Source: Stomorhina lunata
Lineage: Eukaryota; Arthropoda; Insecta; Diptera; Rhiniidae
Reading direction: 5' to 3'
Length of the DNA: 64,000 nt
Assembly (NCBI GenBank): GCA_933228675.1
Contig: OW121740.1
Location: 54,948,174-55,012,173, forward strand
The number at the start of each line of letters is the position of its first letter. The stretch's first letter is position 1. Below the pieces are notes generated by a model. It was not told the DNA's origin and searched no databases. It saw only the letters and a list, made by a program, of their open reading frames with translations. Made by a program: the position numbers and the translations under genes. Positions 46,348-58,883 of the stretch are shown here, in pieces.

Positions 46348-47090
46348 CGACTCCTTGGGGTACCTGCCTTGGGGCCCCATTTTTCCACCTATTTTTCTTC
46401 TCAACACACACGTCGCAATTCCAAACAGAATTTGGTGAAATGCAACACACGTCTATTAAATTATTCAAAAAAGAGGTTTATTTTGGTTGAAATTCGTCGA
46501 CTCCTTGGGGTATCTGTCCTAGACTCATATTTTTTTCACAAATTTTTCTTTTCAATGTACAAGTCGCAATTCTCCACAGAATTTGATGAAATTCAATACA
46601 CGTCGATTTATTAATATTAAAAAGAGCACTATTAATTTTGGTTGAAATTAGACCACCCTATCTTGGATCCTCATTTTTTATGTAAAATCCGAAATTCTTA
46701 ACAGAATTTGATGACATTCATCACACGTCTAAAAGTTGATATAAAAAAGAGGACTAGTTATTTTGGTTAAAATCAGTTGACTCCTTGGGTGTCTGCCTTG
46801 GAACCCCATTTTTCAAAATTTTTTTTTTTCAATGTATAAGCCGCAATTCTCCTCAGAATTAAAAAAATCGGCACACATCTATTAATTAATCTATAAAAGA
46901 GTTATACTAATTTTAATTGAGATCCCTTGACTCTTTGAGGTACCTGTCTTGGGCCCCCATTTTTCACTTATTATTGTACTCAATGTATAAGCCGAAATTC
47001 TCAACAGAATTTGATATAATTTGGCACACATCTATTGGTTGACTCAAAAAGGAGCTCTACTAATTTTGGTGGAAATCCGTCCTAGGATTC
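46348..47090. repeat. about 148-bp tandem repeat, five diverged units
   Basis: CGACTCCTTGGGGTACCTG or variants at 46348, 46498, about 46651, 46788 and 46928. Each is followed by a run like CCCCATTTTTCCAC, GTCGCAATTCTCCACAGAAT and CACACGTCTATTA. The phrase with GTCGCAATTC and 'aatttgatgaaatt' resembles the mini-me-like family, so the unit may derive from it. Confidence 0.8.
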
Positions 47091-48523
47091 TAGGATCCGT
47101 CCTAAATTAAATTTGATTAAAAAGTTAAGCCTAAACGACTTTTTGCTTAAATTATGAGTAACAATTTACATGACTTTTTTCAGAAAATTTTGAACTTTCT
47201 TCTACGATCGGTAAATTTCGGTGAAATTTTTCACATGGCACAGTGGGATGGTTTAAAAATAGAATGGAAATAATCCTTTAACTTCTAAACCGTTAGGCGG
47301 ATTTTAACAAAATTTTATTTTTATTTTATTTTGAACCTGAAAAGCCTACATTGCACAATCAGCCCCCAAAGTTGGGCACCACGGACTCATAAATCACTTA
47401 AAACGATCAATTACATTTTACATACATTTTAGTTCGGAATAAAGACTTATTACATATCAATCTAAACGAAATTGATAAAAAGATGAATAATAAGAAAAGC
47501 AATAGAAAACATGAAAACAGCCTAAATGTTTGTTTTATCTGAATTAACAATAATAGATTTTGGATTATTTATAAATATGTTTTAATGAAAATTTGCAGTG
47601 GTATAAACCTTTTAAGGGAAGTAATACAAAAATTAAAAAAAATATATTTTTAGTAAGACAAATCCTAGAATTCCTAAAAAAAAATTGAAAAATTTCCAAA
47701 AATTGCTATTTTTAGTATTTTTGCTTGACCACTTTTAGGACGACAAAGTACTTTTGCAATATAATTAAAAAAAACCTTGGTCCATAAAAATTTTATGAAT
47801 TTTTTTTACAGCTTGCGTGCGTTCGGAGGAATTATGGAAAGTTGAAATTTCCATAAACAATAGATCTAATTCGAAAGACTCTGGTGCTAACAAAGAATGA
47901 ACAAGGAGTTATTTTGTAACTTAATTATAAACTTTGTAAAGTTTTCTTTCAGAAAATTATAAACATGAATTTTTCAACTAGTTAACTAAAAACATTAAAA
48001 ATACTTTTTACCCAAAAAACGGGGAAAATGGTTTATTTTTTAAATATTAACTTTAAGCACTTATAACTTTTTACATAGTTAAGCTTTGAATACACTTCTT
48101 GCTTGTAAAATATTTGAAATATAAGTTTTTTTAGGAAACTTTAAATCTAGAAAATCGGTATATATATAGATCAGATATTAGCAAAAAATCGGTTACAGTA
48201 TGGGAAAAAAATTGAAATTTTGAAGTCGAATATCTTTTGAACCTTAAGAGATAGAATAGGCATGTAGCAATGTTTTTGTAGTTATTGACCTATATGTTTG
48301 TTATATAGTATGATTTTTTAAATCGGTTGGGAAATGACAATTATATATCGTTTTAAGTGATTTATGAGTCCGAGGTGCCCTACTTTGGGGGGCTTATTGT
48401 GCCACCCCAGTACAAAATAGGCCAGGTTCAGGTTCAAACTTAAGCTCCCCAAAAATAGCAAAAGTTTTTGTTAAAATTTGCCCAACGGTTTAGAAGTTCC
48501 AGAATTATTTCCATTCTATTTTT

Positions 48524-49756
48524 CAGAGACCGAATATTAATACTTTTAAAACAATATTTTCATATTTTAATCCATACAAAAACAATCATTGAAGTTTAAA
48601 AAATAATAAAAATCCCTAAAGATTTTTAATTGTTCGAAAAATTTTGTGTCGTTTTTCAATCCGATGAAAATAAAAAATAAAAAAATCGTTTGGGATATTT
48701 ATCAGTTCAAAATAATTTTCATCTTTTTTCATCCGATGAAAAAAAATTTTGATAGAAAATATTCAAATTTTATTTCTGTATTTGTCCTGGCTTCATTCAT
48801 CATAATGTTCTTGCATAGATTAGGCAACTCCGAAATCCTTACGGCAGCTGCCGTAGCAGGGGGATTTCTCGCATGATTACCCCTTGGAGTAGTATATTCT
48901 GTAATGTTGTTTCTTTCCATGCTTAAAACATCGTGAGTGCTAAGTCGATGGGTGATGGGTCCAAAGACATAAGCCACGTTTGTATAGCGAGGCGCTCAAT
49001 CTTAGACTGACGCCCGCTTGTAGCCCAACTAATATGTTGAGCATTTTCGTACTTTACTAAGTACAATTATCTTAGACCCTCAGACCATATACGTTGGAAT
49101 GGCTCTAAGATAACTCCCTTTTATATTAGCCCTGACCTAGAATGCCAGACGGGTTGTTTACCGCATCTAAAACTTGGTTGCTCAGGTTTCCAGGATGTAC
49201 TACGAGAAGGTTAGAGTGGGAATTGGATACAGTTCTTACCTGGTAGCTAGAGAAGCCAGGCAATTGCTGCATCCTCCCAGGCCCTATACTCCACTGGGAG
49301 TCAAGGATGACAAAAGAAGAAGATTTGTCCTGGTATAAAAAGTCTTTAGGACGTTTAAATAACAATAAATTAAATTATTGTTGCAAAAATATGTTGAAAT
49401 GGTTTTGCGAGTCAAAGAAACCACCAATAGTTCCATTCGGACTAATAGGTTTGTCCTAAAACATTGCAATTAATCGGAAACATATTCATACATTCATTGT
49501 TGAAAATTTTAAAATTTCAAAAATATTTTATTTTTTCAAAGTCAAAACAGAAGTTCAAAAATAAAACAATCAATAAAATATTTTTCTGTTCGGATATTTA
49601 TCGTTAAAGATATTTAAAATTTTCATCATGAGGGATATTTATATTTCAAATATAAATCCCTCATTTTTATTCATCGTTCGAAATGAAAATAAATTTTCAT
49701 CGGCAATGATATTTATACTTGATTGATTTAAAAAATAAAATAATATTCGGTCTCTG
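48524..49756. mobile_element. hAT-type non-autonomous element
   Basis: The ends CAGAGACCGAATATTA and TAATATTCGGTCTCTG are exact inverted repeats, flanked by the 8-bp duplication CTATTTTT (48516-48523 and 49757-49764). The uninterrupted arm at 47236 onward shows the single CTATTTTT in inverse. No transposase. The interior has repeated TTTCATCCGATGAAAA-type palindromes (near 48657 and 48728) and an RTE tail. Confidence 0.93.
49140..49323 (+). mobile_element. RTE-like LINE 3' fragment
   Basis: It ends GGCCCTATACTCCACTGGGA plus GTCAAGGATGACAAAAGAAG, the shared 3' tail. The upstream 130 bp (GCCAGACGGGTTGTTTACC) is not found in the other copies, so it may come from a different subfamily. It sits inside the hAT-type element. 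Confidence 0.6.
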
Positions 49757-49945
49757 CTATTTTTGAACCATCCCACTGTGCATTGTTATGGTGGGAGCAC
49801 CTACCAAAACCGAGCCAACTAAGTTTTTGTGCAAAGGAAAACGAAAACACTGAATTTTGTATAGCTTTTTTGATTTCCTGATATCTCCTAAACTATACAC
49901 AAGAATAAGTTATTTTCTTCTGCTACATCAAGATTAAAGCTGTGC

Positions 49946-50860
49946 AATAGAGCGTCTCGACTTATATGGGAAAAAAATAAAGTTCACCGTACACCATCGA
50001 ATATAAAGCGCTGCTATGAGGCAGTTTCGAAAATATCGATGTTTTTGTCTCGAGGCAAGCATTTTTCTTTAATAGTCATTATTAACAGGTATCCGGTTCT
50101 AGTATCTATCTATCAGACCTCTGTTCCTACGACTCTAATGTACCACCCTAATGTCAGAAAATTAAAGCTCTTAAAAAATCGCTAAACTTTTACTAAGGAA
50201 GTTTTTCGATTTTTCAAACCGATCTATTAAAAACAAGGAATTTCTTATTTGTTATATCTTCGCCATTTACAGTCGGATCTTAAAGTGTAATATATCGATG
50301 TTTTTGTCTAACGAAGGTCAATGTTCATCATTGACCTTAATAATATTCTTCTAGTTCCTACCCAAGATGTCTTAACTCATACAACAAGAATTATACAAAT
50401 TTAAAATCTTTTAATCAATTATGTTTTGAAACGATCCAAACGATATTTTGGCGATCCCTATGTGCGGCAAAATAAGAAATTCCTTGTTTTTAATAGATCA
50501 TTTTGAAAAATCGAAAAACTTCCTTAGTAAAAGTTTAACGATTTTTTAAGAGCTTAAATTTTCTGATACTAGAGTGGTACATTAGGGTGGTAGGAACAGA
50601 GATCTGATAGATAAATACTAGAACCGGATATCTGAGAATAAGGTCTATTAAAGCAAAATGTTGGCCTCCTCGAGACAAAAACATCGATATATCACACTTC
50701 AAGATTCGACTGAAAATGCCGAAGATATAACGAAAAATGTATTTTGGCGACCCCAATGTGCGATGAAAAAAATAAATTTTTTTTCGAAACTGCCTCATAG
50801 CAATGCTTTATATTCGATGGTGTACGGCTAACTTTATTTTTTTCGAGAAGCCCTACTGTG
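49946..50860. repeat. fold-back repeat, unequal arms
   Basis: The left arm (about 49946-50249) and right arm (about 50463-50860) are inverted. CACCATCGAATATAAAGC, ATCGATGTTTTTGTCTCGAG and AACAAGGAATTTCTTATTT occur in both. The right arm has about 110 bp absent from the left. The centre (50250-50461) repeats part of the arm (CGATGTTTTTGTCTAACGA). Confidence 0.85.
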
Positions 50861-51291
50861 GAATTATATTCGATGCATGAGCTACTGAGTTTGATGAAAA
50901 ATTTCATCACTTTTTTCGTTTTAGAACATTAACCACATTTCAATTGTATTTTAAAACATATAATACAACTTTTTCTTGAAAACAATTTTTGATCCTTAAT
51001 ATTTAGACTCTTTTCTATAGAACTCCATCATTAGATTTTTCAAAAGCGGTGGTCAAAAAATGCCTTTTTTGGAGCAGAAATACCCTAGTGCGGCGTATGC
51101 TTACAGTGTTATGCAAAACCAAAAATTGACATGATATTAGCTTTGAGTTTAATCATAACTAGCAAACAAACTCTGAATAACAAACTGTCAAGAAGCTGCT
51201 GAGCTAAATCTTTATTCTAGGTAACAGCTATTTGACAACAGTTTCTAAACAGTTGGCAACTTTTGGTTTTGCATAACACAGTTAATATTTA
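50861..51291. other. AT-rich non-coding stretch
   Basis: Nothing recognised. Confidence 0.4.
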
Positions 51292-52950
51292 AAAACAAGT
51301 AAGAGTGGTATATTCGGCTTTGCCGAATCTTGGATACCCTTCACCAATGGTGTTCTAAAAGTGAAGTACAAAATCGTATGAATATATTGATAATTATATA
51401 GTTCCTGATTACTGACTAAATAAGTTGAGCTCCACACAAATGCTTGATATGTATATTAATTTTCTGTTGTTCGTACTCAATGTAATTCCTAGCAATATTT
51501 GGTTATACTAGTATTATATGCAAAGAGTCTTTAAAATTAAGAGTCGGAAAACGAAAAGCTTTTCGGTGGCGTCATCATTTAGAATAGTTATGGACCCAAA
51601 GGTTAGGTTGGGCAGGTGGCTGATGTCTAGCTTAGAAATAAAATAGACACATATTTTACGAACATTTAATAAAGTTCGGTAGACCAGATAAACCATGCAG
51701 AAAAGATGCTTCAAAATGTAGATGCCCTTAGATTTGCAAAACAACATCGATATGATGAAGATTAAGTATTTTGGCATGCAACCCAAAAACACAGTGCCCA
51801 GTAAGGGTTCTGCACTTTAATTGGTACGAATTATCGAACTAGTAGAAGTTCTTGATTAGTTATGTAAAACTCTGAAGTTAGCGGACTGATTTAGGTAAAA
51901 GCTTTAACAATGATTGTCAATATATATAAGCCTTAAAATTATAGGGTATACACTCTTAGTTTTAGATACATACGTGAAATATATAGCTTTTGAATGGATG
52001 AATATCAGCTTTGTCGGAAAAGTTATTAAAGATTTACTTGTTTATCTGTAGTTAGTTAATTAATTAAAATGAACATTTCATCAATAATATTTGGGATATA
52101 TTGTTGTTTCGATCTGTCCGATGGATGTTTGGAAAGTTTTGCTCTAGTTCTTTGTGCAATCCTAGTGTGATTTAATTTATCAGCATTAAAGTGATTCCCG
52201 GTCGGGGTTCACTAAATGTGAACATTTTCAATACCGAACTTTTCAGGAAATCAGAAATACTTTTGTCAAATGTTGTCCCTCTAGAAAGTTTATTTTAGGC
52301 GCTATCGCCTTGAATAACAATATTGTACAATGTCTTTATACTAAATGTCATTATCGTATCTATTATAATTTGTAATTTATTAGCTACTAAGAGATTGCCT
52401 TAGGCGAAGTTATACTGGAGCAATTGTCAAACGTGAACGGATTTTTCCCAATTGCAATTAAAAAACTTAAATTATCGTTGATATGTGAGATACATACATA
52501 CATATGTAGGTTTTGAACGGATATCATGTAATTAGCTGCATTTTTGAACTTCTTAGGAAGATTACCTATAATTTGATATATAATACATTCTAAAACGTTA
52601 TCATAATGTTCAAAAGTCAGACACAAAATTGAGATAAATGCAGTGTGTCTGTCAACTAAAATCAGATTTGTGGAGCTCCTGGATTTTACACAAAATTTTA
52701 GGATATTGTCCCACCTGAATTTAATCATTGTCGATCAAAACACCTGATATATCGCATAAACGCAAATGCATCAGAATTTAGGACGCTATTAAATTTCATC
52801 AAAATAAACACCTGATATCGACAAAACCGGAGCTCCAAGAACTTGACTACAACAGAAAAAAGGACAGACAGGTAGACGGACGGACAAACAAACAGACGGA
52901 CGTAGCGAAATCGATTCTCCTGCCGATTCTGAGTTGATCGGTACAATTTG
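51292..52950 (+). mobile_element. mini-me-related element, third subfamily
   Basis: The head AAACAAGTAAGAGTGGTATA, then TTCGGCTTTGCCGAATCTTG and ATACCCTTCACCAATGG, has the same plan as the main family (inverted-repeat head plus ATACCCTTCACC). A GTCY-type run AGACGGACGGACAAACAAAC occurs near 52873. No tail was identified with certainty. Confidence 0.5.
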
Positions 52951-52989
52951 AATGGTATTCATAATCAGATTTGTGGAGTATATATATCA

Positions 52990-53640
52990 GATTTTAGGAA
53001 ATCCACCCACAAAGAACGACGTCAAATTTCATCACAATCGGTCCATAAACACCTGAGATATCGCTGAAACAATACTCACAAAATGTAAACAAAATTTCTT
53101 AGCAACGTACTTTCAGCAATTTGCTGTACATCAAATGTAGTGTTTTGGCGGCATCTCAATTGTTTATAGACCGCTTTTGATAAAATTTTATAACACGCTT
53201 GGCGGGGGAATTTCCTAAAATCTGATATAAAATTTATGTATGTCCGTGCTAAAGGAGGATGGTTTTTTTCTATTTCTGCATTTCATTTTTTCATCAAACA
53301 TTCTCTAATGCGTACTTTGGGCAATTTGCGATACATCAAATTTAGTGTTTTGGCAATATCTCAGTTGCTTATGGACCGATTTTGATAAAATTTTACAGAG
53401 TGCTTTGGGAAACTATTTGCTACAATCTGATATATAACATATTATCACATGTATATCAGGATTATCTTTTTTCTCTTGTTATTTAAAAGTGTGTTTCAAT
53501 CAAAAATTTTAAAATTTTTGTCTAATTTTTGGTATTTTTTCGATATTTTCGGTGTTTATAAACCGATTTTAATGAAATTTAATAGCGTTCATTCCTAAAA
53601 TCTGATATATAATTTATGTAGGTTCTTCCTCCAGGGGCTT
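52990..53640. repeat. about 200-bp degenerate tandem repeat
   Basis: TAGTGTTTTGGCGGCATCTC near 53138, TAGTGTTTTGGCAATATCTC near 53342 and a weaker copy near 53540. Each is followed by 'gaccgattttgataaaattt' and AATCTGATATATAA. About three units. Confidence 0.6.
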
Positions 53641-55130
53641 CAGAAACTTGACTACTACTACTACTAGAGTATTCATAAGATCCTGATGAGTATTTAAAAT
53701 ATGTGCATTTGTAAAAAAAGTCTGTATAATTTCTTTCTTTACTATTTTTTAGTTTTTGGTAAGTAATTTTTACCGTCTATTATTTATTTACATATTCCTA
53801 TTTTCATTATGAAGCGGAAAAGGATTCATATAATTATTTTAAGGTAATTTTAACCAACAATAAAACGAAACAAAGAAATTATATAGTTTCTGCTAAATGG
53901 ATTTACTTAAGTTAAAGTCCAAAAATAGAGTTTATAGAAGAAGACGTCGCTAGTAAATGAACTAAAACTTAACACACTTTTGTATAATAATAAAAAAAAA
54001 TATCTAAAAATTTCTTTATTTTTCCTTCCTTTTGGTTAAATGATAATGAGAATGACTTTTTCATTTTATTTATTTAAAAATTCTTACATATTATAACATA
54101 ACTCTATTAAAAAAAGCAAAAAAAGAAGATAACATGTATGAAAATTATCTAGAGGTAATTATTCCCAAATGATTAAGACACGTAATTTGTTGAGAATGTT
54201 TGATGTAAATAAAAGAAACGTAATGAAATGAGAGGTGTAAATAATGTAAAATTATATATGTAAACAATTAAGAATTTTTAAAGGTGGGTTGGGGATGTGT
54301 AATGTTAAGGTATTATTAAAAAGTTTAATGATTTAGACGTGATTTTTAACTTTTGTGCTAAAAATGTATCTAAAATCATGCATGTGGGATGTGTGTGTGC
54401 GTGTGTATGTAAAATCACGTAGGATAAAAACATATTCCTTAGAATTACTCCCGTAAACAAACTCCTTCGAAAAAAACAGAAAAGCGGAAACTAAAAACTT
54501 TGATACCAAACCAAGAAGGAAAGATTTTAATTATTTAAAAGAAACCAAAAGGCAAGTTAATTGTCTTTAATTGAAATCTTGGTGTTAAAGGATTTTTTGT
54601 TTTTAAGGATTTTTTATGATTTTCTTTGGCATTAATAAAAAAATGGTTTGTTCCTTAAACAAAAAACCCTCTTACAGCTTAAATGAGCTGCTCTAATAGA
54701 ACTGACATTTAACATTTACTTTCCCATTTCTAAAAATTTCAATTTTTTTTCTAATCCTCATTTATGAAGTTTTTAACTAGGCCCCGAAACGACAATTAAC
54801 TTACAAACGTGATTTTTTAGTTAATCGCCCTAAAAGTTTATGAAATGTGAAATTTTAGGTATTAGATATTTATAGATACTCTCATATGAAATTCGTACGA
54901 ATTTTAGCCATCGAGATAAAACAAACAAAAAAATTAAATAAATAAATACATAATTTTGAAATAGAATTTGAAGTGGAATAATTATGTTACAAATCTTATT
55001 TGTGAAATCCTACAGTTAAATAAATAATTTTATTATTTATTAATTCATATCTCAAAAATTAATCTGTAAGTCTTAAAAAATACATATAAATGTTTTCAAA
55101 CCTGAGGGCGAATTTTGATCGTTGGAGTAT
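53641..55130. other. AT-rich non-coding stretch
   Basis: No gene or dispersed repeat recognised. A GTGTGTGTGCGTGTGTATGT run occurs near 54391. Confidence 0.45.
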
Positions 55131-55167
55131 ACTTATATATTTTCCCATAGTTTCAGGAGGAACATTC

Positions 55168-55221
55168 TTCTTCTTCTTCTGTTATCCTTAACTCCCAGTG
55201 GAGCATATGGCCTCAACCATC
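55168..55221 (-). mobile_element. RTE-like LINE 3' tail stub
   Basis: CTTCTTCTTCTTCTGTTATC and the following CTTAACTCCCAGTGGAGCAT, then 'cctcaaccatcc', match the inverse of the RTE-like 3' end. Confidence 0.75.
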
Positions 55222-55232
55222 CACAGTGGTCA

Positions 55233-56075
55233 CACAGTGGTTTACGGAGGCTTTTTTTTGGAAATAATTCTGTAACTTTTGAACGACTGGAATTATCTGA
55301 ATAAAATTTATCACGGTGGTAGCCAAGGAGCATTTTCAAAAACACTGGTCCATGAGGTCTAGGGAGAGTGTTCGACTTTTTTAAAAACTAGCCAAAAATC
55401 CATTTATGGATGGATTAAAAAGAAATTTTAAGCTTAAGTTGTCCTTAAGAAGATCATGTGTAGGTTGTCTCCTTTGGCTTTCGAGATATTTGGGTAAAAA
55501 GAATTTTTGGGTTGATTTTTAAAGCTTTTTTTTGATCTGGTGGACGCATCTGAGAACCAACAATTTTTAAAGAATATTCCTTAAATTCTTAATAAAATTT
55601 GGCATAATGTAGGTACAAGTTGGCTATAGATATCTTTTTTCGCACAGTGGTTTACGGACGCTTTGTTTTGGAAACAATTCTGTAACTTTTGAACGACTGG
55701 AGATATTTGAATGAAATTTAGCATTATGATAGTCAAGGAGTATTCGAGTTGGTTTTCAAAAGCACTGGTCCATGAGGGGTCGGGAGAGTGATTGATGGAC
55801 CTTTAAAGTTGGTCAACTCGGATGTTCGACTTTTTTAAAAATTCGCCAAAAATCCATTTATGGATGAATTGAAAAGAAATTTTAAACTTAAGTTGTCCTC
55901 ATGGAGATCTACAAAAAATAGGTTATCTCCTTTGGGTTTCGAGATATTTGGGTAAAAAGGAATTTTTTGGTTGATTTTTTACCTATTTTTTTTAAGCTTT
56001 TTTCGATCTGGTGAACGCATCTGAGGACCAAACATTTTTTAAGAATATTCGGTTAATTTATAATAAAATTCTGAA
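55233..56075. repeat. two direct copies of a 410-bp unit
   Basis: CACAGTGGTTTACGGA begins at 55233 and 55643. Both copies continue with TTCTGTAACTTTTGAACGAC, CACTGGTCCATGAGG, AAAAATCCATTTATGGATG and TTTCGAGATATTTGGGTAAA. The second unit has about 40 bp extra after CATGAGG. No coding sense. Confidence 0.88.
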
Positions 56076-56574
56076 TAATTGTTGTGCAATATCTTCTTTC
56101 GTTTACAAGTTAAAAATATTCAAAGTTGAAACTTAAAAAAAATGTCGCTTTTTTTGAGTTTTTACCTAAAAGATAGCTATATTTTTTCACTAATAAAAAA
56201 ATATTTTCTTAAGAAACATAAAACGATTTTTAAAGTTTTTAAAAGAAAATATAATGGGAATGTGTATAAAATAAATTTCTTAATAATTGGACTTTTGGTC
56301 CTTGCACATGCCCTCTCCAAAAAATGCCGATTTATAAAAAAATTTTAGTTTAAACAAAAATTTCTCAGAAGGCAAAGCACCGATTTGAAAAAAGTTATAA
56401 TGCTTATATTTTCTGAAATATCTGTTATTGATTAGAAAAGTTTTTTCTGAAACGCGCTGCAAATAGAGTCAGTGTTGCCATTTTTGTAAAAAAAACTCAT
56501 TTTTTAAAACCCTTATTTTTTTTGGTTTTGCAAAATTTAGACCAAAAATAAATAATTTTTACAAGGAAAAATAA

Positions 56575-57140
56575 TAGATTATTATTATTACTAACACAGC
56601 TTTATATCAAATCGCGAAAGACGAAAATCTATGAGGTAGTTTAAAAGTTATTGCAATTTTCCCCCGAAAATTCATGTCGTTGAAAGCGCTCCTAAGGATA
56701 TGCACCAAAAATTGTATGTTGTAAATAAAGAAATTCCAAAGTTAGACATGATTTATGATTTAATGGCTTGTTACTAGAAAAAAAGTTCAGTTTTGTTTAA
56801 ATATAATAAAATTTACTTAGTTTTTTCATGTTGGAAAATGGTACATTCATCTCAGGTCGGTTTCAAAAATTATTTTTTAAATTTTTGAAAATTTTGTTCA
56901 ACAAATATTACAAATTTAGAATTTGCTCTCCAGTGTGTTAAAACAGACAAATGGGAGAATAAAACTCTAAAAAATATAAAAGATATCTTGAATCGTTTCG
57001 CCGTACATGCGATTTCAAATTGAAGAATTTTTTAATATTGGACGAGATTAACCCTTTCTTCACCGCGGTCAAATGTCAAAATTTGAATTTTCGGAAAATT
57101 TTCATAGCGAGATTTCGGAATATTAAGTAATAATTAATCA
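56575..57140. mobile_element. family F copy, inverted
   Basis: Inverse of 21670-22390: GATTAACCCTTTCTTCACCG, CGTTTCGCCGTACATGCGAT and TGGAAAATGGTACATT appear in reverse order. It lies against the next family F copy at 57143. Confidence 0.75.
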
Positions 57141-57142
57141 AC

Positions 57143-57895
57143 GGAATATTATGACACTAGGTTTAAAAGTTTAGTTCTGAAAATTTGAGCCAAATCGGAC
57201 AACGTTCTATGGGCGCGTATCAGTCCAAAGTTTAAAAGCCGATTTGTATGGGGAAAATGTTTTTTGTTTGTATTTTTAAGAAATTTCAAGCAAATATTTA
57301 CCAAGGACCAACTGAAATTATGACCAAAAATTGTAATTTTCGCGAAATTCGACGATTTCAAATCACTGGTACGCTGAAATGGTTCAATATATCGACCTAA
57401 ACTTTTTTGAGTTTCCATTTGTGACAAATTTTAAATTTGTATATTTGTTGAACAAAATTTTCAAAAAATTAAGAAATAATTTTTGAAACCGATCTGAGAA
57501 AAGTCTATCATTTTCCAAAATGAAAAAAAAAAACTAAGTACATTCTATTAAATTTTAACAAAACTTAATTATTTAATACTAATAAGCGATTAAATGATAA
57601 AACATGTCTAACTTTGGAATTTCTTCATTTTCAAAAAGAAATGTTAATTATGCGTTTTCAGGGACATACATTTTCGGGGAAAAATGGAATAACTTCAAAA
57701 CTACTTCATGCATTTTTGTTTTTGACTATTTGACATAAAGCTGTGTTAGTTTTCTTTGATATTCCATTATTCTTGTAAAATAGTTTATTTTTTTGTTGAA
57801 ATTTCTCAAAAATAAAAAAATAACCCATTTTTTCCCGTTGAACGTTGTCCGAACAAAACTTTTAGACCTAGTGTTATAATATTCCGTTGAAAAAC
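57143..57895. mobile_element. family F copy with shortened right arm
   Basis: Left arm ACGGAATATTATGACACTAG and CCAAATCGGACAACGTTCTA; right arm only AACTTTTAGACCTAGTG plus TTATAATATTCCGTTGA. The mini-me-like head at 57912 follows within 20 bp. Confidence 0.75.
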
Positions 57896-57997
57896 ATTTG
57901 AAATCAAAGAAAACAAGTAAGAAAGTGCTATAGTCGGTCAAGCCCGACCAGACGATACCCTTCACCACTAAGATCAAAGATGTTCTTTTTTCTGTAT

Positions 57998-58637
57998 TTC
58001 TTCTTCTTCTGTTATCCTTGACTCCCAGTGGAGCATAGGGTCTCAACCATCCTTTTATATCGAACTCTATTGCGAGATGTTAGGCATGAATAGTTTGCTG
58101 CTTGTAACTCCGCATCAATTGACCACGTTCTAGCATTCGACGGCCGCTTCCTTGTGGATTCCAACGAAGCGCTTGTCCGGCAATGTTGGTATTTGGCCTT
58201 CGAAGTGTGTGGCCTATCCACCGCCATTTCCGTTAACGTACCTCTATAGAAGAAGGGATTTGGTTTGTAGCGTTTAGTAGATCTTCATTTCTTATGCGAT
58301 TTGGCCACCATATATTATGGATTTGCCGCAAGCATCGGTTTGCAAAGGTTTGTAGGCGCTTATCGATGGCATTTGTGCGTTTCGCAGCCGTAATACAAGA
58401 TGGACTTGACATTCGAGTTATATATTCGTAACTTAGTTGTTGTTGATATTTGCCGAGATTTCCATATAGTTCGGAGAATGCCGAATGCAGATTTTGCGTT
58501 ATTCAATATCCTCGTCGGCGCTACCTTTTGTAGATACCAAACTACCAAGATAATTAAAGGTACCTACACATCCAATACCCTCGTGATCCACATTGATGTG
58601 TGACGTCGGGTTTTCGCCATAGCCTCCAGGCATATAG
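57998..58637 (-). pseudogene. RTE-like LINE C-terminal coding remnant
   Basis: Minus-strand frames repeat the C-terminal segments seen at 16273-16848: KSAFGILRTIWKSRQIS (58548-58360), and KYQHCRTSASLEST in a shifted frame, then IDAELQAANYS and RNRVRYKRMVETLC (58227-58012). Small deletions and shifts break it in at least three places. Confidence 0.85.
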
Positions 58638-58883
58638 CCTGTTCACAAAACTTTCATACGTTAGAAGGCAATCGAATACTAGCTAAACGATTAAGCTCTA
58701 AATTGAGTTCATTTTCTTTTTTCGTTTAGATATAAAAGCTTCGTAATGAAATATCAAATAATTGTATTGCCATGATATATTTTATTACTTTTCTGAAAGC
58801 TTTTCTTGTAAAACTTAAGACTTTAGTTAAATGATGTTAACCCTAAAACTGAATAAAATCAAAAACATGATAAAAGAAATTAG

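Larger units (their letters stand above)
47236..49786. mobile_element. fold-back element with CACAGTGGGATGGTT ends, interrupted by a hAT-type element
   Basis: The left arm 47236-47410 (CACAGTGGGATGGTTTAAAA, then CTAAACCGTTAGGCGGATTT) is inverted at 48345-48520 plus 49757-49786 (AACCATCCCACTGTG). Both arms carry ACGGACTCATAAATCACTTA or its inverse. The right arm is split by the element at 48524-49756. Between the arms (47411-48344) lies 0.9 kb without frames. Confidence 0.85.
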
